Shown piece by piece: positions 1-6,527 of a stretch of DNA of 9,113 bases; positions within the stretch are counted from its first letter, which is position 1; every line of letters starts with the position of its first letter. The stretch spans positions 1 through 9,113 of the forward strand of contig JAGSYM010000023.1 of the NCBI GenBank assembly GCA_018262395.1, given 5' to 3'. The DNA is from Nitrospirota bacterium. Its GTDB lineage: Bacteria; Nitrospirota; Thermodesulfovibrionia; Thermodesulfovibrionales; SM23-35. Both the position numbers and the translations under genes were made by a program. The notes under the pieces were generated by a model. It was given only the letters and a program-made list of their open reading frames with translations. It did no database searches and had not been told where the DNA came from.

Positions 1-1
1 C

Positions 2-58
2 GACAAAATGACGGATCGTCAGATTGCGGCAAAAGTTCGCAAGTACTTTCAGAAATAG
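2..58 (+). CDS. C-terminal end of an unidentified upstream gene (partial)
   Basis: The frame beginning at base 2 is open and ends with TAG at 56-58. It gives an 18-residue tail rich in Lys, Arg and Gln that ends in KVRKYFQK. The 63 bases between this stop and the chosen start of the radical SAM gene, on the same strand, are compatible with co-transcription. The fragment is too short to assign a family. The call rests only on the open frame and its position. Confidence 0.45.
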   Translation, partial: DKMTDRQIAAKVRKYFQK

Positions 59-109
59 CGGGCTGGCGCAGTGATCCTGACATCCGGTGATGTGAAAAAC
101 TTAAATGAT

Positions 110-115
110 GAGGGA
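110..115 (+). promoter_or_regulatory. Ribosome binding site that sets the radical SAM start
   Basis: GAGGGA lies 6 bases before the ATG at 122. The reading frame also offers a GTG at 71, but the 17 residues this would add look unlike a domain start. The family's conserved N-terminal strand (MKAVLIYPEFP) begins exactly at 122. Confidence 0.6.
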
Positions 116-121
116 CATTCC

Positions 122-1606
122 ATGAAAGCAGTACTCATTTACCCTGAATTCCCGGATACCTTCTGGAGTTTCAGGTATGCCCTGAAATTCATTCACAGAA
201 AGGCAAGCAGTCCACCCCTCGGATTGTTGACTATAGCAGCGATGCTTCCTGAGGCGTGGGAGAAAAGACTGGTCGACATGAATGTGAAAAGCCTGAATGA
301 CGAGGACCTGAGGTGGGCTGACCTTGCTTTTGTAAGCGCAATGTCTGTCCAGAAAGAGTCGGTGAAAGAAGTGCTTGCCAGATGCAAAACCGCCGGAGTC
401 AGGATTGTCGCCGGAGGTCCTCTTTTCACGACCGAATATGAGGCGTTCGGAGAGGTGGACCATCTGGTGCTGAACGAAGCCGAAATCACCCTGCCCCGTT
501 TCCTAAAAGATTTCGAGAAAGGTGCTGCAGGCCATTTCTATACCACTGATCAGTGGGCGGACGTACGGGAAACGCCCATTCCGCTCTGGGGGCTTATCAA
601 TATGAAGCACTATGCTTCAATCAATATCCAGTATTCCCGGGGCTGCCCCTTCAACTGTGAGTTTTGTGACATTACCCTGCTCTGCGGCCGCACGCCGCGC
701 ACAAAAGATAAAGACCAGATTATCAGGGAGATCGAGAGTGTTTACGCATCAGGGTTCAGGGGCCAGGTCTTCTTTGTTGACGACAATTTTATCGGGAACA
801 AGAAAAAGCTGAAGGAGGAGATCCTCCCCGCCATCATCGAATGGATGGAGAGGAGAAAACATCCATTTAACTTCAATACGCAGGCATCCATAGAACTATC
901 CGACCATAAAGACCTCATGGAGATGATGGTCAGAGCAGGATTCGATGTCGTCTTCATCGGCATCGAGACCCCCAATGAGCAAAGCCTCGCAGAATGCAAC
1001 AAATTCCAGAACAGAAACCGCGATCTCCTCGCCAGCGTAAGAAATATCCAGAAGTCCGGCCTCGAGGTGCAGGGAGGCTTCATAGTCGGTTTCGACAACG
1101 ACCCCCTTACGATTTTCGACACCCAGATCAGGTTCATCCAGAAAAGCGGCGTCGTCACGGCCATGGTCGGCATTCTCATTGCCCTCCCGCGCACGCAACT
1201 CTACGAGAGACTCAAGAAGGAGCAGCGGCTTCTGAAGGAGACCTCGGGGAACAATACAGATTTCGCGACCAATTTTATTCCCAGGATGGACTATGACCTG
1301 CTGATCAACGGATACAAAAAGGTCCTCAAAACCCTGTATGCGCCACGGCACTACTATGAAAGGGTCACGACATTCCTGCGGGAATATATTCCCCCCAAGA
1401 AAAAATTGTTTCATTTCCGTTTCAGCCACATTTCCGCATTCATAAGGTCTATTATTGTTCTGGGGATCATCGGGAAAGAGAGATTCCATTATTGGCGGCT
1501 ACTGCTCTGGACTGTGATTAGCCGCCCCCGTCTTCTTCCTCAGGCAGTTACCCTCTCGATCTATGGGTTTCATTTCCGTAAGATATTTGAAAAACGTCTT
1601 AGTTGA
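122..1606 (+). CDS. B12-binding-type radical SAM protein, DUF4070 / HpnP-like family
   Basis: 494-residue protein predicted to use a [4Fe-4S] cluster and S-adenosylmethionine for radical chemistry. Residues 1-135 form a Rossmann-like cobalamin-binding-type domain (YPEFPDTFW at 7-15, VAGGP at 96-100). The radical SAM core follows, with cluster ligands C175, C179 and C182 (RGCPFNCEFC), and then strands such as FVDDNF (218-223) and FIGIETP (278-284). The C-terminal part from about residue 330, ending in a basic hydrophobic tail, matches the DUF4070 extension. The usual cobalamin signature DxHxxG is replaced by DMNVKS at 52-57, so the lower-ligand histidine is missing. Related families include hopanoid C-2 methylase HpnP and other C-methylases, but the substrate cannot be told from this sequence and no hopanoid or chlorophyll genes are nearby. 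The family is confident and the reaction is not. Confidence 0.88.
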   Translation: MKAVLIYPEFPDTFWSFRYALKFIHRKASSPPLGLLTIAAMLPEAWEKRLVDMNVKSLNDEDLRWADLAFVSAMSVQKESVKEVLARCKTAGVRIVAGGPLFTTEYEAFGEVDHLVLNEAEITLPRFLKDFEKGAAGHFYTTDQWADVRETPIPLWGLINMKHYASINIQYSRGCPFNCEFCDITLLCGRTPRTKDKDQIIREIESVYASGFRGQVFFVDDNFIGNKKKLKEEILPAIIEWMERRKHPFNFNTQASIELSDHKDLMEMMVRAGFDVVFIGIETPNEQSLAECNKFQNRNRDLLASVRNIQKSGLEVQGGFIVGFDNDPLTIFDTQIRFIQKSGVVTAMVGILIALPRTQLYERLKKEQRLLKETSGNNTDFATNFIPRMDYDLLINGYKKVLKTLYAPRHYYERVTTFLREYIPPKKKLFHFRFSHISAFIRSIIVLGIIGKERFHYWRLLLWTVISRPRLLPQAVTLSIYGFHFRKIFEKRLS

Positions 1607-1699
1607 AAGGGGAGGAGAATTATAGGTTAAGTAATTTTCTCTCTATGGCCGTTGCCGAATAAAATTCATTGTGTGTAACGGTTATATTAAAATAGGTTT

Positions 1700-1939
1700 G
1701 TGACTACCGCAGAGATACAGAAAAAAGCGAAGTTTGTTACAGATTTCAACGGGAAACCGAAAGAGGTAATATTGCCTTATAACGTTTATAAAAAATTACT
1801 TGCCCTTGAGCTTAGCATGGAGATATTCCGTCAAAGCGATACACAGAAGAGCATCAGCAGGGCAAGGGAAGATATCAAAAAGGGCAAAGTAAAATCCTTT
1901 GCTTCCGTTGAAGCTGCCATCGAATGGTTGGGAAAATAG
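1700..1939 (+). CDS. Small antitoxin-like protein (Phd/YefM- or RelB-like)
   Basis: 79-residue protein. The N-terminal part, KFVTDFNGKPKEVILPYNVYKKL (residues 11-33), resembles the DNA-binding strand and helix region of Phd/YefM-type antitoxins, which carry a 'VxLPxxxYxxLL' pattern. The rest is charged and helical and ends in EAAIEWLGK, as expected of a toxin-wrapping tail. The start is GTG at 1700, because a TAA lies four codons upstream in frame and the next Met is residue 40. The ribosome site is poor (AGG at 1694-1696, only 3 bases away). In an intact module such a protein would bind and neutralise a toxin and repress its own promoter. Here the downstream toxin frame, which overlaps its last 16 bases, looks truncated, so this may be an orphan antitoxin. 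Family assignment is by pattern only. The gene converges on the phosphofructokinase gene. Confidence 0.6.
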   Translation: MTTAEIQKKAKFVTDFNGKPKEVILPYNVYKKLLALELSMEIFRQSDTQKSISRAREDIKKGKVKSFASVEAAIEWLGK

Positions 1940-2034
1940 AAGTTATCCTTACCGCTGAATTTAAAGATGCCTATAAGAATGCCCTTACAGATCTCTCGCG
2001 ATACGCCCTTTCTGCTCAATCATTTCATACATGA
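1924..2034 (+). pseudogene. Truncated RelE/ParE-like toxin remnant
   Basis: An ATG at 1924 opens a frame overlapping the antitoxin gene by 16 bases, the usual arrangement of type II toxin-antitoxin pairs. Its first 21 residues (KIEVILTAEFKDAYKNAL after MVG) look like the first strand and helix of RelE/ParE toxins, which commonly read 'xxVxLTxEFxxxYKKL'. From 1985 on the DNA is the 3' end of the phosphofructokinase gene on the other strand, and the frame runs antisense through it to a TGA at 2032-2034. That gives 36 codons where about 85-100 are expected. No catalytic residues of the toxin fold are left. The similarity is short, so this could be chance. The overlap with an antitoxin-like gene is the main support. 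Confidence 0.4.
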
Positions 2035-3199
2035 ATTTCTCAGGCTTTCTTCCAAAACAGGTACCGAGGCTCTCAAATATGGCGATCTCGCTGACGTTAA
2101 CTTCTCTTCGCTTTATGACTTCAGCAGTTGACTGGCTGAAAATTCTATTGCCTTCGACATTTACAACCGTATTCCCGGTTTTCCCTTCTAAGAGGAGGAA
2201 GACTGCAGCAGCGCCTGCCTTATACCCGAAATTCACATCGCGCGCAGAAGAATGCCCCGCACGCACCAGATGCCCGGGTGTCACCTCCCTCACTTCCGGC
2301 GCCTCATAGACCCCAGGAGCAAACATTCCATTCTCCTGCATGAATTCTTTCACTGCCGGGTCAACCTGGAGCCTCTTTTCAAGCTGCCGCCGTACATATT
2401 TCCCCGCACCTGCCAGTTTCCTGTGACCAAATGCATCAGGCGGGATGGACTCATCATACAGCATTTCACCGTTGACGTTCTTGATTCCCTCTGCAACGAC
2501 AATAATATATGTTCCGGCCTTAACATCGCTCCGCTCTATCCGCGCGAAGAATGTGGTCTTCATGTGCTCATAGAGAACGTCAAAATCAACCGGGATCTCT
2601 GGTATTAAGATAGCATCAGCCTCTGCTCCGATGCCGCCACGAAATGCGGTATGCCCGACATACCTGCCAAATACCTCTATGACAAGAATCCGGTTATGAC
2701 TCATTCCCGTTGTCTTCAGTTCCCTTGCGAAAACCGCAATCCTGTTAATGGCTGAATCACCACCCACACTGTAGGACTGGAGGTCAAGATCCATCGTCTT
2801 CGGTACATGAACACAGGGGATACCCCGGGATGAGAGGTCGACTACAACACTTCCGGTATCATCACCCCCGCTTATCACAAGGGCATCAATCCCAAATTTT
2901 TTTAGTCCGTCCTTTATCCGTTCATATTTATGAGGATCTGCGATCTTGCTTATCTTTACGCGTGAATGCCCTGCTTCAGAGCCTGCAAGAGACGCTTCTA
3001 TCTTGCTCACCCGCTCTGCATTCAGAAAGACCACTTCATTCATATTAATCAGGTTATAAAGGCCTGCATAGCCATGGGGAATAACAACTGATTCAATCCC
3101 TAAAGCATATGCCTCTCTCGCTACTCCTTTAATAACTGCATTCAGACCTCCGCAATCCCCTCCGCTCGTAATAACGCCGATTCTCTTAATAGTAGGCAT
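1985..3199 (-). CDS. pfp: 6-phosphofructokinase, probably pyrophosphate-dependent
   Basis: 404-residue enzyme (numbering here starts at the upstream Met, 406 residues) that phosphorylates fructose 6-phosphate to fructose 1,6-bisphosphate in the cytoplasm. The phosphate-donor loop is TSGGDCGGLN (13-22). GGDDTGS (113-119) carries Asp where ATP enzymes have Gly (E. coli position 104), and PKTMDLD (135-141) carries Lys where E. coli has Gly124. Asp plus Lys is the known signature of PPi-dependent enzymes, which also run in reverse. The catalytic Asp is D139. The substrate-binding segments EVFGRYVGH (177-185), IPEIP (201-205) and RAGHSSARD (315-323) are present. The start is the second ATG (3199-3197), 7 bases from the Shine-Dalgarno site. 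The gene converges on the antitoxin gene with no visible terminator and diverges from the DUF294 gene. Family assignment is certain and donor specificity is inferred from two residues. Confidence 0.93.
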   Translation of the reverse strand: MPTIKRIGVITSGGDCGGLNAVIKGVAREAYALGIESVVIPHGYAGLYNLINMNEVVFLNAERVSKIEASLAGSEAGHSRVKISKIADPHKYERIKDGLKKFGIDALVISGGDDTGSVVVDLSSRGIPCVHVPKTMDLDLQSYSVGGDSAINRIAVFARELKTTGMSHNRILVIEVFGRYVGHTAFRGGIGAEADAILIPEIPVDFDVLYEHMKTTFFARIERSDVKAGTYIIVVAEGIKNVNGEMLYDESIPPDAFGHRKLAGAGKYVRRQLEKRLQVDPAVKEFMQENGMFAPGVYEAPEVREVTPGHLVRAGHSSARDVNFGYKAGAAAVFLLLEGKTGNTVVNVEGNRIFSQSTAEVIKRREVNVSEIAIFESLGTCFGRKPEKFMYEMIEQKGRIARDL

Positions 3200-3205
3200 A
3201 TCCAT

Positions 3206-3213
3206 CCCTCCTC
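3206..3213 (-). promoter_or_regulatory. Strong ribosome binding site deciding the phosphofructokinase start
   Basis: Read on the - strand this is GAGGAGGG. The first ATG (3205-3203) touches it directly, which is too close for initiation. The second in-frame ATG (3199-3197) lies 7 bases away and is the better start. Confidence 0.65.
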
Positions 3214-3357
3214 ATGTTGGGTTTATCTAAAGCACACAGGTTTCAGTAAAGTAAAATTGTGCATTTTACGCCCGAGACTATTCTCTTTATATTTCGTGAT
3301 ATTTTATCGCTTTTGCGTAATCCTTGCAATGTATCTGCACAAAAGAAACAGAAATAT

Positions 3358-3387
3358 TTGCATTTACAATTTTCTTTTTGTTATACT
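3358..3387 (+). promoter_or_regulatory. Candidate sigma70-type promoter for the DUF294-acetate operon
   Basis: TATACT at 3382-3387 matches five of six bases of the -10 consensus. TTGCAT at 3358-3363 is a weak -35 element at an 18-base spacing. A better -35-like hexamer (TTTACA, 3363-3368) is only 13 bases away, which is too close. Transcription from here would leave a leader of roughly 160 bases before the start at 3558. This is a visual match only. Confidence 0.3.
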
Positions 3388-3492
3388 CTCTTCCGATAAA
3401 GCCTCATGTATTGGCAGACGGGTAATGAGCAACCATTCCCTTCCCGATACAGAGGCTCTTTTATACTGTTTCACGATTACCCTATGCGACAT

Positions 3493-3507
3493 TTGAATGT
3501 ACATCAA
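3493..3507. promoter_or_regulatory. Palindromic site, possible CRP/FNR-type operator
   Basis: TTGAATGTACATCAA has outer arms TTGA/TCAA and a core ATGTACAT that is a perfect 8-base palindrome. The arms match those of an FNR box (TTGAT-N4-ATCAA), but the spacing is one base longer. It ends 50 bases before the start at 3558. It could be an operator for a CRP/FNR-family regulator, or a chance palindrome. Confidence 0.25.
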
Positions 3508-3557
3508 TTAATCGCACACCTTCTTCAAAATTTCCAGACACCAACGCGCACATAACC

Positions 3558-5456
3558 ATGATCATTGAAGATGTCATAGATTTTCTAAGAAAGGTGCCTC
3601 CTTTTCAGTTCCTTGATGATAGTACTCTTAAGGAAATAATCAGCGATGCCTCGATGGAATTCTACCCGAAAGGGACCTTTATCCAGTATCAGGGCGGTGC
3701 GGCACCTGATTTTGTTTATGTCATTAAGAAGGGAGCCGTGAAAGTCTCCATCAAGAATGAAAATGAAGAGGTATTTGTTGATTACCGGGGGGAAGGGGAT
3801 TTAATCGGGTATTTGCTCATATTTGGTGGGACGAAAGCACGAGCGAATGTTGTAACGATTGATGATACCATCTGTTATCTCATCAAGCGCGAAACAATAC
3901 AACATCTTTTGAATACAAATCCTGCGGTCAGGGAATATTTCAATAAATCCTTTCTCACCCGATATCTGGACAAAACATTCAACGAACTTCAGAATAAGAA
4001 TTTAGTGTATGGTGGCGGAGATAAAATGCTGTTCACCATGCCTGTTGGTGAGATTGCATCAAAGGATATCATTAAGGCGTCTGAAAATATATCTATTCAG
4101 GAGGCGGCTGAGATAATGTCCAATTACAGGATCAGCTGCCTCATCCTAATTGATGCCCAGGGTATTCCCTCCGGCATTATCACGGACAGGGATCTCAGGG
4201 ACAAGGTCGTTGCGAAAGGCAAGGACTGTAAGCATCCGGTCACGGACATTATGAGTGTGCCCAATGTAAGGTCAGATGCAAAGGAATACTGTTTTGAAGC
4301 AATATTAAAGATGGTCAAACATAACGTGCACCATCTCCTTATCATGCAAGACGAAAAGTTAAAAGGCGTCCTCACCAACCATGACCTCATGCTGATCCAG
4401 GGGACGTCCCCTCTCTCGATCGTTAAAGACATTGAGAGTCAGAGCACCACTGATGCCTTAATCCCTGTATCAAAAAAAATAAACAGTATCATTGGCTTAT
4501 TGCTCAATGAAGGGGCAAAGGCAAGCGGTATCATAAGAATTATTACCGAAATCAATGACCGGCTCGTCAGAAAAATACTCGAATTGGCTGAAGAGCGGTT
4601 TGGCGAACCTCCAGTCCCCTACTGCTGGATTGTATTCGGGAGCGAGGGACGTAAGGAACAAACCTTTAAAACAGACCAGGATAACGCACTCATTTATCAT
4701 GACCCCGCAGATCCTGAAATGGAAGAAGCGGCAAAAGAATATTTCACGGATTTCACCCTGTTTGTCAGGGATGCTCTGCTCAAATGCGGGTTCCCGTTAT
4801 GTCCGGCGGATTTTATGGCAACCAACCCCATGTGGCGTCAGCCACTGCACGTCTGGAGAAAATATTTCACAAACTGGATATCCACCCCGACGGCTGAAGC
4901 AATTCTCAATTCTGTCACCTTTTTTGACTTCAGGGCAGTCCATGGAGAGACGAGGCTTCTGGACTGGTTGAAGGATTTCACCCTTTCCATGGCAAAGGAT
5001 TCAAAAATTTTTCTCGGTTACGTAGCAAATCTGGCGATCAAGAATATGCCCCCGATCGGTTTCCTGAAAACCTTTGTTGTCGAAAAAAGTGGTGAGCATA
5101 AAGATAAGCTGAACATGAAGGTGAAAGGCCTTGCACCGCTTGTAGACATCGTCAGGCTCTTTGCCCTTGAAAAGGGCATAGAGGAAACATCAACCATTGA
5201 AAGGATCAATGCCCTGCGGGATAAGCACACGATAATCAAGGAATATGCTGATGAACTCCTCCACTCCTTTGATTTCATCATGTTGCTCAGAATCCAGCAT
5301 CAGTTTGAACAGTTGAAAGAAGAGAAGGATATCAATAATTTCATTAACCCAAATAACCTTAGCAATCTCGAAAAAAGAATAGCCAAGGAGACATTCCAGC
5401 TCATATCAAGAATTCAGGACCTGATTATCGAACGCTATAAAGCCATGATCTGGTAA
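3558..5456 (+). CDS. cNMP-binding / CBS-pair / DUF294 nucleotidyltransferase-like regulatory protein
   Basis: 632-residue cytoplasmic protein of probable signalling function. Residues 10-130 are a cyclic-nucleotide-binding-type beta barrel (CAP_ED). Residues 163-285 are two CBS domains, which usually bind adenosyl ligands, with ITDRDLRDK (208-216) and LTNHDLMLI (272-280) closing each. Residues 310-450 are the DUF294 nucleotidyltransferase-like domain with FGSEGRKEQ (360-368) and the metal-binding pair D373/D375 (TDQDN), as in the GlnD transferase domain. Residues 480-625 are the DUF294 C-terminal helical domain. In the phosphate-binding cassette of the first domain the usual Glu is Tyr (IGYLLI, 83-88), although an Arg (R95) remains, so cAMP binding is doubtful. 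ATG at 3558 is the first possible start in a frame open from 3429. No Shine-Dalgarno site precedes it. It heads the acetate operon, 5 bases from the exonuclease gene. The target it modifies or binds is unknown. Confidence 0.88.
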   Translation: MIIEDVIDFLRKVPPFQFLDDSTLKEIISDASMEFYPKGTFIQYQGGAAPDFVYVIKKGAVKVSIKNENEEVFVDYRGEGDLIGYLLIFGGTKARANVVTIDDTICYLIKRETIQHLLNTNPAVREYFNKSFLTRYLDKTFNELQNKNLVYGGGDKMLFTMPVGEIASKDIIKASENISIQEAAEIMSNYRISCLILIDAQGIPSGIITDRDLRDKVVAKGKDCKHPVTDIMSVPNVRSDAKEYCFEAILKMVKHNVHHLLIMQDEKLKGVLTNHDLMLIQGTSPLSIVKDIESQSTTDALIPVSKKINSIIGLLLNEGAKASGIIRIITEINDRLVRKILELAEERFGEPPVPYCWIVFGSEGRKEQTFKTDQDNALIYHDPADPEMEEAAKEYFTDFTLFVRDALLKCGFPLCPADFMATNPMWRQPLHVWRKYFTNWISTPTAEAILNSVTFFDFRAVHGETRLLDWLKDFTLSMAKDSKIFLGYVANLAIKNMPPIGFLKTFVVEKSGEHKDKLNMKVKGLAPLVDIVRLFALEKGIEETSTIERINALRDKHTIIKEYADELLHSFDFIMLLRIQHQFEQLKEEKDINNFINPNNLSNLEKRIAKETFQLISRIQDLIIERYKAMIW

Positions 5457-5461
5457 GTAAT

Positions 5462-6166
5462 GTGCTCGAATTTTTAAAACATAGGAAACAGCCACCGTTA
5501 TCTATCGACAAGAACACACCTATAACTGAAGTCCGCTATGTTGCGGTTGATACGGAACTCACCGGCCTGAATGAGCGAAAGGATTCCATCATTTCAATCG
5601 GTGCTGTCCGGATGACAGGGACAAAGATCGAACTTGGCAATACCTTTCATCAACTGGTCAAACCACAATCAAAATTCAAACCCGATAGCGTTGTCGTACA
5701 TGGAATTACTCCTTCGGATGTACTTGAAAAGCCCGATATCGATTCCATCCTTACCGATTTTCTCACATTCTGCGGCAGCGATATCCTCATCGGGCACTGT
5801 ATAGCAATAGACATGAGTTTTATCAACAAAGATATGAGAAGAGTTTTTGGAGCGCCGGTTTCAAATCCTGTAATCGATACCTACAATGTTTATGAATGGT
5901 TAAAGATGAAGTTTCCCACCGGTTCCCTTTTCTCCTCACCTTTGAAAGATATATCACTCTATGAAATAGCAAAGTGTTTTGATATCCCTGTTCGCGGTGC
6001 ACATGATGCTCTCGCAGATGCTTTCATAGCAGCACAGCTCATGCAGCGTTTTATGCCTGCGCTCATCATCGCCCGTATTGAATATATTGGTGATCTGTTG
6101 GTGATAGGTCATCCGTTAGAAGGAGGTGATAAATTCAAGACATCAACTGGAATAGCCAATTTCTGA
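5462..6166 (+). CDS. DnaQ-like 3'-5' exonuclease (DEDDh)
   Basis: 234-residue protein of the RNase T/DnaQ exonuclease fold. All motifs are present: ExoI VDTELTG (29-35, D30 and E32), ExoII GHCIAIDMSFIN (111-122, D117), and ExoIII HDALADA (181-187, H181 and D186). It should therefore be an active two-metal nuclease on single-stranded DNA or RNA ends. It has no polymerase or GIY-YIG partner domain and is closest in plan to the stand-alone 'DNA polymerase III epsilon-like' proteins. The start is GTG at 5462, because the overlapping ATG at 5460 leads to a stop within five codons. No clear ribosome site is seen, so it may be translationally coupled to the DUF294 gene 5 bases upstream. Its pairing with DUF294 proteins is recurrent in bacteria, which suggests a shared nucleotide-signalling role rather than replication proofreading. 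That last point is inference. Confidence 0.88.
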   Translation: MLEFLKHRKQPPLSIDKNTPITEVRYVAVDTELTGLNERKDSIISIGAVRMTGTKIELGNTFHQLVKPQSKFKPDSVVVHGITPSDVLEKPDIDSILTDFLTFCGSDILIGHCIAIDMSFINKDMRRVFGAPVSNPVIDTYNVYEWLKMKFPTGSLFSSPLKDISLYEIAKCFDIPVRGAHDALADAFIAAQLMQRFMPALIIARIEYIGDLLVIGHPLEGGDKFKTSTGIANF

Positions 6167-6198
6167 CACAAAATCAAATCAATAGGAGGAGGTAAAGG

Positions 6199-6525
6199 AT
6201 GTCGAACAAGAGTAGTAGGAGCAGCTTGAAAACTACAGAGGAAATCCTTAATGATGAAGATTTTCGGTCACTGTCAAGCCAGAAGAATAGCATATCCGTG
6301 ATTCTCACGATTCTCGAACTGGTCCTCTATTTCGGATTTATTGCGCTGATTGCATTCAATAAACCATTCCTCGCTTCGAAGGTTTCCGGTGCCATATCAA
6401 TCGGGATACCCATTGCCGTCGGCACCATTTTCCTGTCCTGGGTCTTCACAGGCATCTATATCTATTGGGCAAATAGCAAATATGATATTCTTGTCAAAAA
6501 AGTTAAAGAAAAGATAGGGGGTTAA
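6199..6525 (+). CDS. yjcH: DUF485 inner-membrane protein YjcH
   Basis: 108-residue protein of the DUF485 family, found beside acetate permease genes; in E. coli yjcH sits between acs and actP. It has a polar N-terminus with the segment [12 protein letters not shown] (14-25). Two transmembrane helices follow, at about 32-54 and 64-90, the second ending in the family-typical [13 protein letters not shown] short basic tail (KKVKEKIGG) completes it. Its biochemical role is not established; it is presumed to assist or regulate ActP. An AGGAGGAGG ribosome site (6184-6192) stands 6 bases before the ATG. The gene ends 2 bases before actP, and the actP ribosome site lies inside its last codons, so the two are probably translationally coupled. 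Confidence 0.9.
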   Translation: MSNKSSRSSLKTTEEILNDEDFRSLSSQKNSISVILTILELVLYFGFIALIAFNKPFLASKVSGAISIGIPIAVGTIFLSWVFTGIYIYWANSKYDILVKKVKEKIGG

Positions 6526-6527
6526 GC

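Larger units (their letters stand above)
3214..3557. other. Gene-free, AT-rich divergent intergenic region
   Basis: This stretch separates the phosphofructokinase gene (leftward) from the DUF294-exonuclease-acetate operon (rightward), so it should hold promoters for both. A candidate + strand promoter at 3358-3387 and a palindrome at 3493-3507 are listed separately. I found no convincing - strand promoter. The only sizeable open frame (3257-3496, TTG start, 79 residues) has no ribosome site and an unnatural composition, so I do not call it a gene. No RNA gene or terminator is evident. Confidence 0.7.

Noticed and set aside
742..1489. Two long - strand open frames inside the radical SAM gene
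   Set aside because: They are antisense shadows: the + strand carries a continuous, motif-complete radical SAM protein, and neither frame has a ribosome site.
1615..1641. Inverted repeat GAGAATTA / TAATTTTCTC after the radical SAM gene, considered as a terminator
   Set aside because: The arms pair only with a two-base bulge, the stem is AT-rich, and no T-run follows.
1652..1688. TATATT (1683-1688) before the antitoxin-like gene as a -10 element
   Set aside because: No acceptable -35 hexamer lies at 16-18 bases; the candidates are at 8 or 25 bases.
3403..3429. Short inverted repeat CTCAT...ATGAG in the intergenic region
   Set aside because: The stem is only five to seven pairs with a bulge and a long loop; this is expected by chance in AT-rich DNA.
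3257..3496. Open frame of 79 codons in the divergent intergenic region
   Set aside because: It starts at TTG with no ribosome site, has Cys- and Phe-rich composition with no recognisable pattern, and lies where promoters are expected.
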